Shown piece after piece: positions 48,519 to 61,563 of a stretch of 64,000 bases of DNA (the stretch's first letter is position 1; each line of letters begins with the position of its first letter). The position numbers and the translations under genes are program-made. The stretch is from Limanda limanda (taxonomy: Eukaryota > Chordata > Actinopteri > Pleuronectiformes > Pleuronectidae), in contig NW_026870532.1 of the NCBI RefSeq assembly GCF_963576545.1, positions 186,001 to 250,000 on the forward strand, read 5' to 3'. The notes beneath the pieces are model-generated. The model saw nothing but the letters and a program-made list of their open reading frames with translations. It searched no databases and was not told the DNA's origin.

Positions 48519-49977
48519 CAAGTCTCTCCGACCTTCACAAAAAAAGTTATTCAAGAATATCTCTTTCTCCTATGTGCTTTCATCCCTAACCCTAACCCTA
48601 ACCCTTCCGAAAGTCGGAGAAGCTCAAGGATGGTACCGATCGATGCGCGCTACCCCATTTAGTGGGGGTAGAGCCTACTTGCAAGTCTCTCCGACCTTCA
48701 CAAAAAAAGTTATTCAAGAATATCTCTTTCTCCTATGTGCTTTCATCCCTAACCCTAACCCTAACCCTTCCGAAAGTCGGAGAAGCTCAAGGATGGTACC
48801 GATCGATGCGCGCTACCCCATTTAGTGGGGGTAGAGCCTACTTGCAAGTCTCTCCGACCTTCACAAAAAAAGTTATTCAAGAATATCTCTTTCTCCTATG
48901 TGCTTTCATCCCTAACCCTAACCCTAACCCTTCCGAAAGTCGGAGAAGCTCAAGGATGGTACCGATCGATGCGCGCTACCCCATTTAGTGGGGGTAGAGC
49001 CTACTTGCAAGTCTCTCCGACCTTCACAAAAAAAGTTATTCAAGAATATCTCTTTCTCCTATGTGCTTTCATCCCTAACCCTAACCCTAACCCTTCCGAA
49101 AGTCGGAGAAGCTCAAGGATGGTACCGATCGATGCGCGCTACCCCATTTAGTGGGGGTAGAGCCTACTTGCAAGTCTCTCCGACCTTCACAAAAAAAGTT
49201 ATTCAAGAATATCTCTTTCTCCTATGTGCTTTCATCCCTAACCCTAACCCTAACCCTTCCGAAAGTCGGAGAAGCTCAAGGATGGTACCGATCGATGCGC
49301 GCTACCCCATTTAGTGGGGGTAGAGCCTACTTGCAAGTCTCTCCGACCTTCACAAAAAAAGTTATTCAAGAATATCTCTTTCTCCTATGTGCTTTCATCC
49401 CTAACCCTAACCCTAACCCTTCCGAAAGTCGGAGAAGCTCAAGGATGGTACCGATCGATGCGCGCTACCCCATTTAGTGGGGGTAGAGCCTACTTGCAAG
49501 TCTCTCCGACCTTCACAAAAAAAGTTATTCAAGAATATCTCTTTCTCCTATGTGCTTTCATCCCTAACCCTAACCCTAACCCTTCCAAAAGTCGGAGAAG
49601 CTCAAGGATGGTACTGATCGATGCGCGCAACCCCATTTAGTGGGGGTAGAGCCTACTTGCAAGTCTCTCCGACCTTCACAAAAAAAGTTATTCAAGAATA
49701 TCTCCTCAGATTTGGGGGAATTTCGTCGGTCGACCTCTTCCGAAGGTCGTACAAGCTCGGGGATGGTACCAATCGATCTGCAGGACCCAAATTAGTCCAG
49801 ATGCAACCACTTTCCAAGTCTCTCCGACCTTCACAAAAAAAGTTATTCAAGAATATCTCTTTCTCCTATGTGCTTTCATCCCTAACCCTAACCCTAACCC
49901 TTCCGAAAGTCGGAGAAGCTCAAGGATGGTACCGATCGATGCGCGCTACCCCATTTAGTGGGGGTAGAGCCTACTTG

Positions 49978-50134
49978 CAAGTCTCTCCGACCTTCACAAA
50001 AAAAGTTATTCAAGAATATCTCTTTCTCCTATGTGCTTTCATCCCTAACCCTAACCCTTCCGAAAGTCGGAGAAGCTCAAGGATGGTACCGATCGATGCG
50101 CGCTACCCCATTTAGTGGGGGTAGAGCCTACTTG
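49978..50134 (+). repeat. Contracted A' unit (two hexamers)
   Basis: 157-bp unit, 2098 bp after 47880. Confidence 0.95.
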
Positions 50135-50290
50135 CAAGTCTCTCCGACCTTCACAAAAAAAAGTTATTCAAGAATATCTCCTCAGATTTGGGGGAATTTC
50201 GTCGGTCGACCTCTTCAGAAGGTCGTACAAGCTCGGGGATGGTACCAATCGATCCGCAGGACCCAAATTAGTCCAGATGCAACCACTTTC
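50135..50290 (+). repeat. B unit with A8 tract (156 bp), second copy
   Basis: Same A8 and cttcagaagg as 48037. Confidence 0.93.
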
Positions 50291-50453
50291 CAAGTCTCTC
50301 CGACCTTCACAAAAAAAGTTATTCAAGAATATCTCTTTCTCCTATGTGCTTTCATCCCTAACCCTAACCCTAACCCTTCCGAAAGTCGGAGAAGCTCAAG
50401 GATGGTACCGATCGATGCGCGCTACCCCATTTAGTGGGGGTAGAGCCTACTTG

Positions 50454-50616
50454 CAAGTCTCTCCGACCTTCACAAAAAAAGTTATTCAAGAATATCTCTT
50501 TCTCCTATGTGCTTTCATCCCTAACCCTAACCCTAACCCTTCCGAAAGTCGGAGAAGCTCAAGGATGGTACCAATCGATCCGCAGGACCCAAATTAGTCC
50601 AGATGCAACCACTTTC
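50454..50616 (+). repeat. C chimera 6
   Basis: 2098 bp from C 48356; last C in the window. Confidence 0.95.
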
Positions 50617-52083
50617 CAAGTCTCTCCGACCTTCACAAAAAAAGTTATTCAAGAATATCTCTTTCTCCTATGTGCTTTCATCCCTAACCCTAACCCTAAC
50701 CCTTCCGAAAGTCGGAGAAGCTCAAGGATGGTACCGATCGATGCGCGCTACCCCATTTAGTGGGGGTAGAGCCTACTTGCAAGTCTCTCCGACCTTCACA
50801 AAAAAAGTTATTCAAGAATATCTCTTTCTCCTATGTGCTTTCATCCCTAACCCTAACCCTAACCCTTCCGAAAGTCGGAGAAGCTCAAGGATGGTACCGA
50901 TCGATGCGCGCTACCCCATTTAGTGGGGGTAGAGCCTACTTGCAAGTCTCTCCGACCTTCACAAAAAAAGTTATTCAAGAATATCTCTTTCTCCTATGTG
51001 CTTTCATCCCTAACCCTAACCCTAACCCTTCCGAAAGTCGGAGAAGCTCAAGGATGGTACCGATCGATGCGCGCTACCCCATTTAGTGGGGGTAGAGCCT
51101 ACTTGCAAGTCTCTCCGACCTTCACAAAAAAAGTTATTCAAGAATATCTCTTTCTCCTATGTGCTTTCATCCCTAACCCTAACCCTAACCCTTCCGAAAG
51201 TCGGAGAAGCTCAAGGATGGTACCGATCGATGCGCGCTACCCCATTTAGTGGGGGTAGAGCCTACTTGCAAGTCTCTCCGACCTTCACAAAAAAAGTTAT
51301 TCAAGAATATCTCTTTCTCCTATGTGCTTTCATCCCTAACCCTAACCCTAACCCTTCCGAAAGTCGGAGAAGCTCAAGGATGGTACCGATCGATGCGCGC
51401 TACCCCATTTAGTGGGGGTAGAGCCTACTTGCAAGTCTCTCCGACCTTCACAAAAAAAGTTATTCAAGAATATCTCTTTCTCCTATGTGCTTTCATCCCT
51501 AACCCTAACCCTAACCCTTCCGAAAGTCGGAGAAGCTCAAGGATGGTACCGATCGATGCGCGCTACCCCATTTAGTGGGGGTAGAGCCTACTTGCAAGTC
51601 TCTCCGACCTTCACAAAAAAAGTTATTCAAGAATATCTCTTTCTTCTATGTGCTTTCATCCCTAACCCTAACCCTAACCCTTCCGAAAGTCGGAGAAGCT
51701 CAAGGATGGTACCGATCGATGCGCGCTACCCCATTTAGTGGGGGTAGAGCCTACTTGCAAGTCTCTCCGACCTTCACAAAAAAAGTTATTCAAGAATATC
51801 TCTTTCTCCTATGTGCTTTCATCCCTAACCCTAACCCTAACCCTTCCGAAAGTCGGAGAAGCTCAAGGATGGTACCGATCGATGCGCGCTACCCCATTTA
51901 GTGGGGGTAGAGCCTACTTGCAAGTCTCTCCGACCTTCACAAAAAAAGTTATTCAAGAATATCTCTTTCTCCTATGTGCTTTCATCCCTAACCCTAACCC
52001 TAACCCTTCCGAAAGTCGGAGAAGCTCAAGGATGGTACTGATCGATGCGCGCAACCCCATTTAGTGGGGGTAGAGCCTACTTG

Positions 52084-53681
52084 CAAGTCTCTCCGACCTT
52101 CACAAAAAAAGTTATTCAAGAATATCTCCTCAGATTTGGGGGAATTTCGTCGGTCGACCTTTTCCGAAGGTCGTACAAGCTCGGGGATGGTACCAATCGA
52201 TCCGCAGGACCCAAATTAGTCCAGATGCAACCACTTTCCAAGTCTCTCCGACCTTCACAAAAAAAGTTATTCAAGAATATCTCTTTCTCCTATGTGCTTT
52301 CATCCCTAACCCTAACCCTAACCCTTCCGAAAGTCGGAGAAGCTCAAGGATGGTACTGATCGATGCGCGCTACCCCATTTAGTGGGGGTAGAGCCTACTT
52401 GCAAGTCTCTCCGACCTTCACAAAAAAAGTTATTCAAGAATATCTCCTCAGATTTGGGGGAATTTCGTCGGTCGACCTCTTCCGAAGGTCGTACAAGCTC
52501 GGGGATGGTACCAATCGATCCGCAGGACCCAAATTAGTCCAGATGCAACCACTTTCCAAGTCTCTCCGACCTTCACAAAAAAAGTTATTCAAGAATATCT
52601 CTTTCTCCTATGTGCTTTCATCCCTAACCCTAACCCTAACCCTTCCGAAAGTCGGAGAAGCTCAAGGATGGTACCGATCGATGCGCGCTACCCCATTTAG
52701 TGGGGGTAGAGCCTACTTGCAAGTCTCTCCGACCTTCACAAAAAAAGTTATTCAAGAATATCTCTTTCTCCTATGTGCTTTCATCCCTAACCCTAACCCT
52801 AACCCTTCCGAAAGTCGGAGAAGCTCAAGGATGGTACTGATCGATGCGCGCAACCCCATTTAGTGGGGGTAGAGCCTACTTGCAAGTCTCTCCGACCTTC
52901 ACAAAAAAAGTTATTCAAGAATATCTCCTCAGATTTGGGGGAATTTCGTCGGTCGACCTTTTCCGAAGGTCGTACAAGCTCGGGGATGGTACCAATCGAT
53001 CCGCAGGACCCAAATTAGTCCAGATGCAACCACTTTCCAAGTCTCTCCGACCTTCACAAAAAAAGTTATTCAAGAATATCTCTTTCTCCTATGTGCTTTC
53101 ATCCCTAACCCTAACCCTAACCCTTCCGAAAGTCGGAGAAGCTCAAGGATGGTACTGATCGATGTGCGCTACCCCATTTAGTGGGGGTAGAGCCTACTTG
53201 CAAGTCTCTCCGACCTTCACAAAAAAAGTTATTCAAGAATATCTCCTCAGATTTGGGGGAATTTCGTCGGTCGACCTCTTCCGAAGGTCGTACAAGCTCG
53301 GGGATGGTACCAATCGATCCGCAGGACCCAAATTAGTCCAGATGCAACCACTTTCCAAGTCTCTCCGACCTTCACAAAAAAAGTTATTCAAGAATATCTC
53401 TTTCTCCTATGTGCTTTCATCCCTAACCCTAACCCTAACCCTTCCGAAAGTCGGAGAAGCTCAAAGATGGTACCGATCGATGCGCGCTACCCCATTTAGT
53501 GGGGGTAGAGCCTACTTGCAAGTCTCTCCGACCTTCACAAAAAAAGTTATTCAAGAATATCTCTTTCTCCTATGTGCTTTCATCCCTAACCCTAACCCTA
53601 ACCCTTCCGAAAGTCGGAGAAGCTCAAGGATGGTACTGATCGATGCGCGCAACCCCATTTAGTGGGGGTAGAGCCTACTTG
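52084..53681 (+). repeat. M1 partial copy (units 5-14), telomeric tract not contracted
   Basis: B-A-B-A-A-B-A-B-A-A with both cgacctttt B units and gatgtgcgc before B 53201, matching 14442-16033. The unit at 52557, where every other M1 has the 157-bp A', is a full 163 bp, so this copy is 6 bp longer (1598 against 1592). A 53356 has caaagatgg. Confidence 0.9.
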
Positions 53682-54814
53682 CAAGTCTCTCCGACCTTCA
53701 CAAAAAAAGTTATTCAAGAATATCTCCTCAGATTTGGGGGAATTTCGTCGGTCGACCTCTTCCGAAGGTCGTACAAGCTCGGGGATGGTACCAATCGATC
53801 CGCAGGACCCAAATTAGTCCAGATGCAACCACTTTCCAAGTCTCTCCGACCTTCACAAAAAAAGTTATTCAAGAATATCTCTTTCTCCTATGTGCTTTCA
53901 TCCCTAACCCTAACCCTAACCCTTCCGAAAGTCGGAGAAGCTCAAGGATGGTACCGATCGATGCGCGCTACCCCATTTAGTGGGGGTAGAGCCTACTTGC
54001 AAGTCTCTCCGACCTTCACAAAAAAAGTTATTCAAGAATATCTCTTTCTCCTATGTGCTTTCATCCCTAACCCTAACCCTAACCCTTCCGAAAGTCGGAG
54101 AAGCTCAAGGATGGTACCGATCGATGCGCGCTACCCCATTTAGTGGGGGTAGAGCCTATTTGCAAGTCTCTCCGACCTTCACAAAAAAAGTTATTCAAGA
54201 ATATCTCTTTCTCCTATGTGCTTTCATCCCTAACCCTAACCCTAACCCTTCCGAAAGTCGGAGAAGCTCAAGGATGGTACCGATCGATGCGCGCTACCCC
54301 ATTTAGTGGGGGTAGAGCCTACTTGCAAGTCTCTCCGACCTTCACAAAAAAAGTTATTCAAGAATATCTCTTTCTCCTATGTGCTTTCATCCCTAACCCT
54401 AACCCTAACCCTTCCGAAAGTCGGAGAAGCTCAAGGATGGTACCGATCGATGCGCGCTACCCCATTTAGTGGGGGTAGAGCCTACTTGCAAGTCTCTCCG
54501 ACCTTCACAAAAAAAGTTATTCAAGAATATCTCTTTCTCCTATGTGCTTTCATCCCTAACCCTAACCCTAACCCTTCCGAAAGTCGGAGAAGCTCAAGGA
54601 TGGTACCGATCGATGCGCGCTACCCCATTTAGTGGGGGTAGAGCCTACTTGCAAGTCTCTCCGACCTTCACAAAAAAAGTTATTCAAGAATATCTCTTTC
54701 TCCTATGTGCTTTCATCCCTAACCCTAACCCTAACCCTTCCGAAAGTCGGAGAAGCTCAAGGATGGTACTGATCGATGCGCGCAACCCCATTTAGTGGGG
54801 GTAGAGCCTACTTG
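53682..54814 (+). repeat. M2 module, 1133 bp
   Basis: ctatttgc mark at the end of A 54000. First block of the 4507-bp duplication (recurs at 58189). Confidence 0.92.
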
Positions 54815-55613
54815 CAAGTCTCTCCGACCTTCACAAAAAAAGTTATTCAAGAATATCTCCTCAGATTTGGGGGAATTTCGTCGGTCGACCTCTTCCGAAG
54901 GTCGTACAAGCTCGGGGATGGTACCAATCGATCCGCAGGACCCAAATTAGTCCAGATGCAACCACTTTCCAAGTCTCTCCGACCTTCACAAAAAAAGTTA
55001 TTCAAGAATATCTCTTTCTCCTATGTGCTTTCATCCCTAACCCTAACCCTAACCCTTCCGAAAGTCGGAGAAGCTCAAGGATGGTACTGATCGATGCGCG
55101 CTACCCCATTTAGTGGGGGTAGAGCCTACTTGCAAGTCTCTCCGACCTTCACAAAAAAAGTTATTCAAGAATATCTCCTCAGATTTGGGGGAATTTCGTC
55201 GGTCGACCTCTTCCGAAGGTCGTACAAGCTCGGGGATGGTACCAATCGATCCGCAGGACCCAAATTAGTCCAGATGCAACCACTTTCCAAGTCTCTCCGA
55301 CCTTCACAAAAAAAGTTATTCAAGAATATCTCTTTCTCCTATGTGCTTTCATCCCTAACCCTAACCCTAACCCTTCCGAAAGTCGGAGAAGCTCAAGGAT
55401 GGTACCGATCGATGCGCGCTACCCCATTTAGTGGGGGTAGAGCCTACTTGCAAGTCTCTCCGACCTTCACAAAAAAAGTTATTCAAGAATATCTCTTTCT
55501 CCTATGTGCTTTCATCCCTAACCCTAACCCTAACCCTTCCGAAAGTCGGAGAAGCTCAAGGATGGTACTGATCGATGCGCGCAACCCCATTTAGTGGGGG
55601 TAGAGCCTACTTG
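54815..55613 (+). repeat. Linker L, 799 bp
   Basis: B-A-B-A-A, displaced 23053 bp from 31762. Confidence 0.9.
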
Positions 55614-56420
55614 CAAGTCTCTCCGACCTTCACAAAAAAAGTTATTCAAGAATATCTCCTCAGATTTGGGGGAATTTCGTCGGTCGACCTCTTCCGAAGG
55701 TCGTAAAAGCTCGGGGATGGTACCAATCGATCTGCAGGACCCAAATTAGTCCAGATGCAACCACTTTCCAAGTCTCTCCGACCTTCACAAAAAAAGTTAT
55801 TCAAGAATATCTCTTTCTCCTATGTGCTTTCATCCCTAACCCTAACCCTAACCCTTCCGAAAGTCGGAGAAGCTCAAGGATGGTACCGATCGATGTGCGC
55901 TACCCCATTTAGTGGGGGTAGAGCCTACTTGCAAGTCTCTCCGACCTTCACAAAAAAAGTTATTCAAGAATATCTCTTTCTCCTTTGTGCTTTCATCCCT
56001 AACCCTAACCCTAACCCTTCCGAAAGTCGGAGAAGCTCAAGGATGGTACCGATCGATGCGCGCTACCCCATTTAGTGGGGGTAGAGCCTATTTGCAAGTC
56101 TCTCCGACCTTCACAAAAAAAGTTATTCAAGAATATCTCTTTCTCCTATGTGCTTTCATCCCTAACCCTAACCCTAACCCTTCCGAAAGTCGGAGAAGCT
56201 CAAGGATGGTACCGATCGATGCGCGCTACCCCATTTAGTGGGGGTAGAGCCTACTTGCAAGTCTCTCCGACCTTCACAAAAAAAGTTATTCAAGAATATC
56301 TCTTTCTCCTATGTGCTTTCATCCCTAACCCTAACCCTAACCCTTCCGAAAGTCGGAGAAGCTCAAGGATGGTACTGATCGATGCGCGCAACCCCATTTA
56401 GTGGGGGTAGAGCCTACTTG
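55614..56420 (+). repeat. M3 module, 807 bp
   Basis: gtaaaag B also has atctgcagg, and the first A has gatgtgcgc. Both changes are shared only with 60121-60927. Confidence 0.92.
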
Positions 56421-57374
56421 CAAGTCTCTCCGACCTTCACCAAAAAAGTTATTCAAGAATATCTCCTCAGATTTGGGGGAATTTCGTCGGTCGACCTCTT
56501 CCGAAGGTCGTACAAGCTCGGGGATGGTACCAATCGATCCGCAGGACCCAAATTAGTCCAGATGCAACCACTTTCCAAGTCTCTCCGACCTTCACAAAAA
56601 AAGTTATTCAAGAATATCTCTTTCTCCTATGTGCTTTCATCCCTAACCCTAACCCTAACCCTTCCGAAAGTCGGAGAAGCTCAAGGATGGTACCGATCGA
56701 TGCGCGCTACCCCATTTAGTGGGGGTAGAGCCTACTTGCAAGTCTCTCCGACCTTCACAAAAAAAGTTATTCAAGAATATCTCTTTCTCCTATGTGCTTT
56801 CATCCCTAACCCTAACCCTAACCCTTCCGAAAGTCGGAGAAGCTCAAGGATGGTACCGATCGATGCGCGCAACCCCATTTAGTGGGGGTAGAGCCTACTT
56901 GCAAGTCTCTCCGACCTTCACAAAAAAGGTTATTCAAGAATATCTCCTCAGATTTGGGGGAATTTCGTCGGTCGACCTCTTCCGAAGGTCGTACAAGCTC
57001 GGGGATGGTACCAATCGATCTGCAGGACCCAAATTAGTCCAGATGCAACCACTTTCCAAGTCTCTCCGACCTTCACAAAAAAAGTTATTCAAGAATATCT
57101 CTTTCTCCTATGTGCTTTCATCCCTAACCCTAACCCTAACCCTTCCGAAAGTCGGAGAAGCTCAAGGATGGTACCGATCGATGCGCGCTACCCCATTTAG
57201 TGGGGGTAGAGCCTACTTGCAAGTCTCTCCGACCTTCACAAAAAAAGTTATTCAAGAATATCTCCTCAGATTTGGGGGAATTTCGTCGGTCGACCTCTTC
57301 CGAAGGTCGTACAAGCTCGGGGATGGTACCAATCGATCCGCAGGACCCAAATTAGTCCAGATGCAACCACTTTC
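56421..57374 (+). repeat. M0 module, 954 bp
   Basis: First B has an interrupted tract (cttcaccaaaaaagtt), shared only with 60928. Middle B 56902 has aaaaaaggtt. Confidence 0.92.
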
Positions 57375-57536
57375 CAAGTCTCTCCGACCTTCAAAAAAAA
57401 GTTATTCAAGAATATCTCTTTCTCCTATGTGCTTTCATCCCTAACCCTAACCCTAACCCTTCCGAAAGTCGGAGAAGCTCAAGGATGGTACCGATCGATG
57501 CGCGTTACCCCATTTAGTGGGGGTAGAGCCTACTTG
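57375..57536 (+). repeat. A unit with altered A tract (162 bp)
   Basis: cttcaaaaaaaagtt replaces cttcacaaaaaaagtt, a net loss of one base that removes the C interrupting the A tract. The same form occurs at 62053 and 63014. Confidence 0.93.
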
Positions 57537-58188
57537 CAAGTCTCTCCGACCTTCACAAAAAAAGTTATTCAAGAATATCTCTTTCTCCTATGTGCTTTCA
57601 TCCCTAACCCTAACCCTAACCCTTCCGAAAGTCGGAGAAGCTCAAGGATGGTACCGATCGATGCGCGCTACCCCATTTAGTGGGGGTAGAGCCTACTTGC
57701 AAGTCTCTCCGACCTTCACAAAAAAAGTTATTCAAGAATATCTCTTTCTCCTATGTGCTTTCATCCCTAACCCTAACCCTAACCCTTCCGAAAGTCGGAG
57801 AAGCTCAAGGATGGTACCGATCGATGCGCGCTGACCCATTTAGTGGGGGTAAAGCCTACTTGCAAGTCTCTCCGACCTTCACAAAAAAAGTTATTCAAGA
57901 ATATCTCTTTCTCCTATGTGCTTTCATCCCTAACCCTAACCCTAACCCTTCCGAAAGTCGGAGAAGCTCAAGGATGGTACCGATCGATGCGCGCTACCCC
58001 ATTTAGTGGGGGTAGAGCCTACTTGCAAGTCTCTCCGACCTTCACAAAAAAAGTTATTCAAGAATATCTCTTTCTCCTATGTGCTTTCATCCCTAACCCT
58101 AACCCTAACCCTTCCGAAAGTCGGAGAAGCTCAAGGATGGTACTGATCGATGCGCGCAACCCCATTTAGTGGGGGTAGAGCCTACTTG
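57375..58188 (+). repeat. Five A monomers with several indels and changes
   Basis: 814 bp. The first unit is 162 bp (head cttcaaaaaaaagtt); its tail has gcgttac. Unit 57700 has gcgctgacccattt and ends ggggtaaagcc. The only five-unit A run in the window, sitting at the junction between the two copies of the 4507-bp duplication. Confidence 0.92.
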
Positions 58189-59321
58189 CAAGTCTCTCCG
58201 ACCTTCACAAAAAAAGTTATTCAAGAATATCTCCTCAGATTTGGGGGAATTTCGTCGGTCGACCTTTTCCGAAGGTCGTACAAGCTCGGGGATGGTACCA
58301 ATCGATCAGCAGGACCCAAATTAGTCCAGATGCAACCACTTTCCAAGTCTCTCCGACCTTCACAAAAAAAGTTATTCAAGAATATCTCTTTCTCCTATGT
58401 GCTTTCATCCCTAACCCTAACCCTAACCCTTCCGAAAGTCGGAGAAGCTCAAGGATGGTACCGATCGATGCGCGCTACCCCATTTAGTGGGGGTAGAGCC
58501 TACTTGCAAGTCTCTCCGACCTTCACAAAAAAAGTTATTCAAGAATATCTCTTTCTCCTATGTGCTTTCATCCCTAACCCTAACCCTAACCCTTCCGAAA
58601 GTCGGAGAAGCTCAAGGATGGTACCGATCGATGCGCGCTACCCCATTTAGTGGGGGTAGAGCCTATTTGCAAGTCTCTCCGACCTTCACAAAAAAAGTTA
58701 TTCAAGAATATCTCTTTCTCCTATGTGCTTTCATCCCTAACCCTAACCCTAACCCTTCCGAAAGTCGGAGAAGCTCAAGGATGGTACCGATCGATGCGCG
58801 CTACCCCATTTAGTGGGGGTAGAGCCTACTTGCAAGTCTCTCCGACCTTCACAAAAAAAGTTATTCAAGAATATCTCTTTCTCCTATGTGCTTTCATCCC
58901 TAACCCTAACCCTAACCCTTCCGAAAGTCGGAGAAGCTCAAGGATGGTACCGATCGATGCGCGCTACCCCATTTAGTGGGGGTAGAGCCTACTTGCAAGT
59001 CTCTCCGACCTTCACAAAAAAAGTTATTCAAGAATATCTCTTTCTCCTATGTGCTTTCATCCCTAACCCTAACCCTAACCCTTCCGAAAGTCGGAGAAGC
59101 TCAAGGATGGTACCGATCGATGCGCGCTACCCCATTTAGTGGGGGTAGAGCCTACTTGCAAGTCTCTCCGACCTTCACAAAAAAAGTTATTCAAGAATAT
59201 CTCTTTCTCCTATGTGCTTTCATCCCTAACCCTAACCCTAACCCTTCCGAAAGTCGGAGAAGCTCAAGGATGGTACTGATCGATGCGCGCAACCCCATTT
59301 AGTGGGGGTAGAGCCTACTTG
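58189..59321 (+). repeat. M2 module, 1133 bp
   Basis: Displaced 4507 bp from 53682. Unlike that copy, its B has cgacctttt and atcagcagg, so the duplication boundary probably lies inside or just after this B. Confidence 0.91.
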
Positions 59322-60120
59322 CAAGTCTCTCCGACCTTCACAAAAAAAGTTATTCAAGAATATCTCCTCAGATTTGGGGGAATTTCGTCGGTCGACCTCT
59401 TCCGAAGGTCGTACAAGCTCGGGGATGGTACCAATCGATCCGCAGGACCCAAATTAGTCCAGATGCAACCACTTTCCAAGTCTCTCCGACCTTCACAAAA
59501 AAAGTTATTCAAGAATATCTCTTTCTCCTATGTGCTTTCATCCCTAACCCTAACCCTAACCCTTCCGAAAGTCGGAGAAGCTCAAGGATGGTACTGATCG
59601 ATGCGCGCTACCCCATTTAGTGGGGGTAGAGCCTACTTGCAAGTCTCTCCGACCTTCACAAAAAAAGTTATTCAAGAATATCTCCTCAGATTTGGGGGAA
59701 TTTCGTCGGTCGACCTCTTCCGAAGGTCGTACAAGCTCGGGGATGGTACCAATCGATCCGCAGGACCCAAATTAGTCCAGATGCAACCACTTTCCAAGTC
59801 TCTCCGACCTTCACAAAAAAAGTTATTCAAGAATATCTCTTTCTCCTATGTGCTTTCATCCCTAACCCTAACCCTAACCCTTCCGAAAGTCGGAGAAGCT
59901 CAAGGATGGTACCGATCGATGCGCGCTACCCCATTTAGTGGGGGTAGAGCCTACTTGCAAGTCTCTCCGACCTTCACAAAAAAAGTTATTCAAGAATATC
60001 TCTTTCTCCTATGTGCTTTCATCCCTAACCCTAACCCTAACCCTTCCGAAAGTCGGAGAAGCTCAAGGATGGTACTGATCGATGCGCGCAACCCCATTTA
60101 GTGGGGGTAGAGCCTACTTG
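59322..60120 (+). repeat. Linker L, 799 bp
   Basis: Displaced 4507 bp from 54815. Confidence 0.9.
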
Positions 60121-60927
60121 CAAGTCTCTCCGACCTTCACAAAAAAAGTTATTCAAGAATATCTCCTCAGATTTGGGGGAATTTCGTCGGTCGACCTCTT
60201 CCGAAGGTCGTAAAAGCTCGGGGATGGTACCAATCGATCTGCAGGACCCAAATTAGTCCAGATGCAACCACTTTCCAAGTCTCTCCGACCTTCACAAAAA
60301 AAGTTATTCAAGAATATCTCTTTCTCCTATGTGCTTTCATCCCTAACCCTAACCCTAACCCTTCCGAAAGTCGGAGAAGCTCAAGGATGGTACCGATCGA
60401 TGTGCGCTACCCCATTTAGTGGGGGTAGAGCCTACTTGCAAGTCTCTCCGACCTTCACAAAAAAAGTTATTCAAGAATATCTCTTTCTCCTTTGTGCTTT
60501 CATCCCTAACCCTAACCCTAACCCTTCCGAAAGTCGGAGAAGCTCAAGGATGGTACCGATCGATGCGCGCTACCCCATTTAGTGGGGGTAGAGCCTATTT
60601 GCAAGTCTCTCCGACCTTCACAAAAAAAGTTATTCAAGAATATCTCTTTCTCCTATGTGCTTTCATCCCTAACCCTAACCCTAACCCTTCCGAAAGTCGG
60701 AGAAGCTCAAGGATGGTACCGATCGATGCGCGCTACCCCATTTAGTGGGGGTAGAGCCTACTTGCAAGTCTCTCCGACCTTCACAAAAAAAGTTATTCAA
60801 GAATATCTCTTTCTCCTATGTGCTTTCATCCCTAACCCTAACCCTAACCCTTCCGAAAGTCGGAGAAGCTCAAGGATGGTACTGATCGATGCGCGCAACC
60901 CCATTTAGTGGGGGTAGAGCCTACTTG
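60121..60927 (+). repeat. M3 module, 807 bp
   Basis: Same gtaaaag plus atctgcagg B and gatgtgcgc A as 55614. Confidence 0.92.
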
Positions 60928-61563
60928 CAAGTCTCTCCGACCTTCACCAAAAAAGTTATTCAAGAATATCTCCTCAGATTTGGGGGAATTTCGTCGGTCG
61001 ACCTCTTCCGAAGGTCGTACAAGCTCGGGGATGGTACCAATCGATCCGCAGGACCCAAATTAGTCCAGATGCAACCACTTTCCAAGTCTCTCCGACCTTC
61101 ACAAAAAAAGTTATTCAAGAATATCTCTTTCTCCTATGTGCTTTCATCCCTAACCCTAACCCTAACCCTTCCGAAAGTCGGAGAAGCTCAAGGATGGTAC
61201 CGATCGATGCGCGCTACCCCATTTAGTGGGGGTAGAGCCTACTTGCAAGTCTCTCCGACCTTCACAAAAAAAGTTATTCAAGAATATCTCTTTCTCCTAT
61301 GTGCTTTCATCCCTAACCCTAACCCTAACCCTTCCGAAAGTCGGAGAAGCTCAAGGATGGTACCGATCGATGCGCGCAACCCCATTTAGTGGGGGTAGAG
61401 CCTACTTGCAAGTCTCTCCGACCTTCACAAAAAAGGTTATTCAAGAATATCTCCTCAGATTTGGGGGAATTTCGTCGGTCGACCTCTTCCGAAGGTCGTA
61501 CAAGCTCGGGGATGGTACCAATCGATCCGCAGGACCCAAATTAGTCCAGATGCAACCACTTTC
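60928..61563 (+). repeat. Truncated M0 (B-A-A-B), 636 bp
   Basis: Has the cttcaccaaaaaagtt head and the aaaaaaggtt middle B of M0, but the final A-B pair is missing. Similarity to 56421 ends near here. Confidence 0.9.

Larger units (their letters stand above)
46119..52083 (+). repeat. Second HOR family, copy 4 (37-mer, 5965 bp)
   Basis: Matches copy 2 at the start (8716 bp displacement) but contains a 2098-bp internal tandem duplication (47562-49659 against 49660-51757). Both copies carry the A' unit, the A8-tract B and the C chimera. Length check: 4035 - 169 + 1 + 2098 = 5965. Confidence 0.92.
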
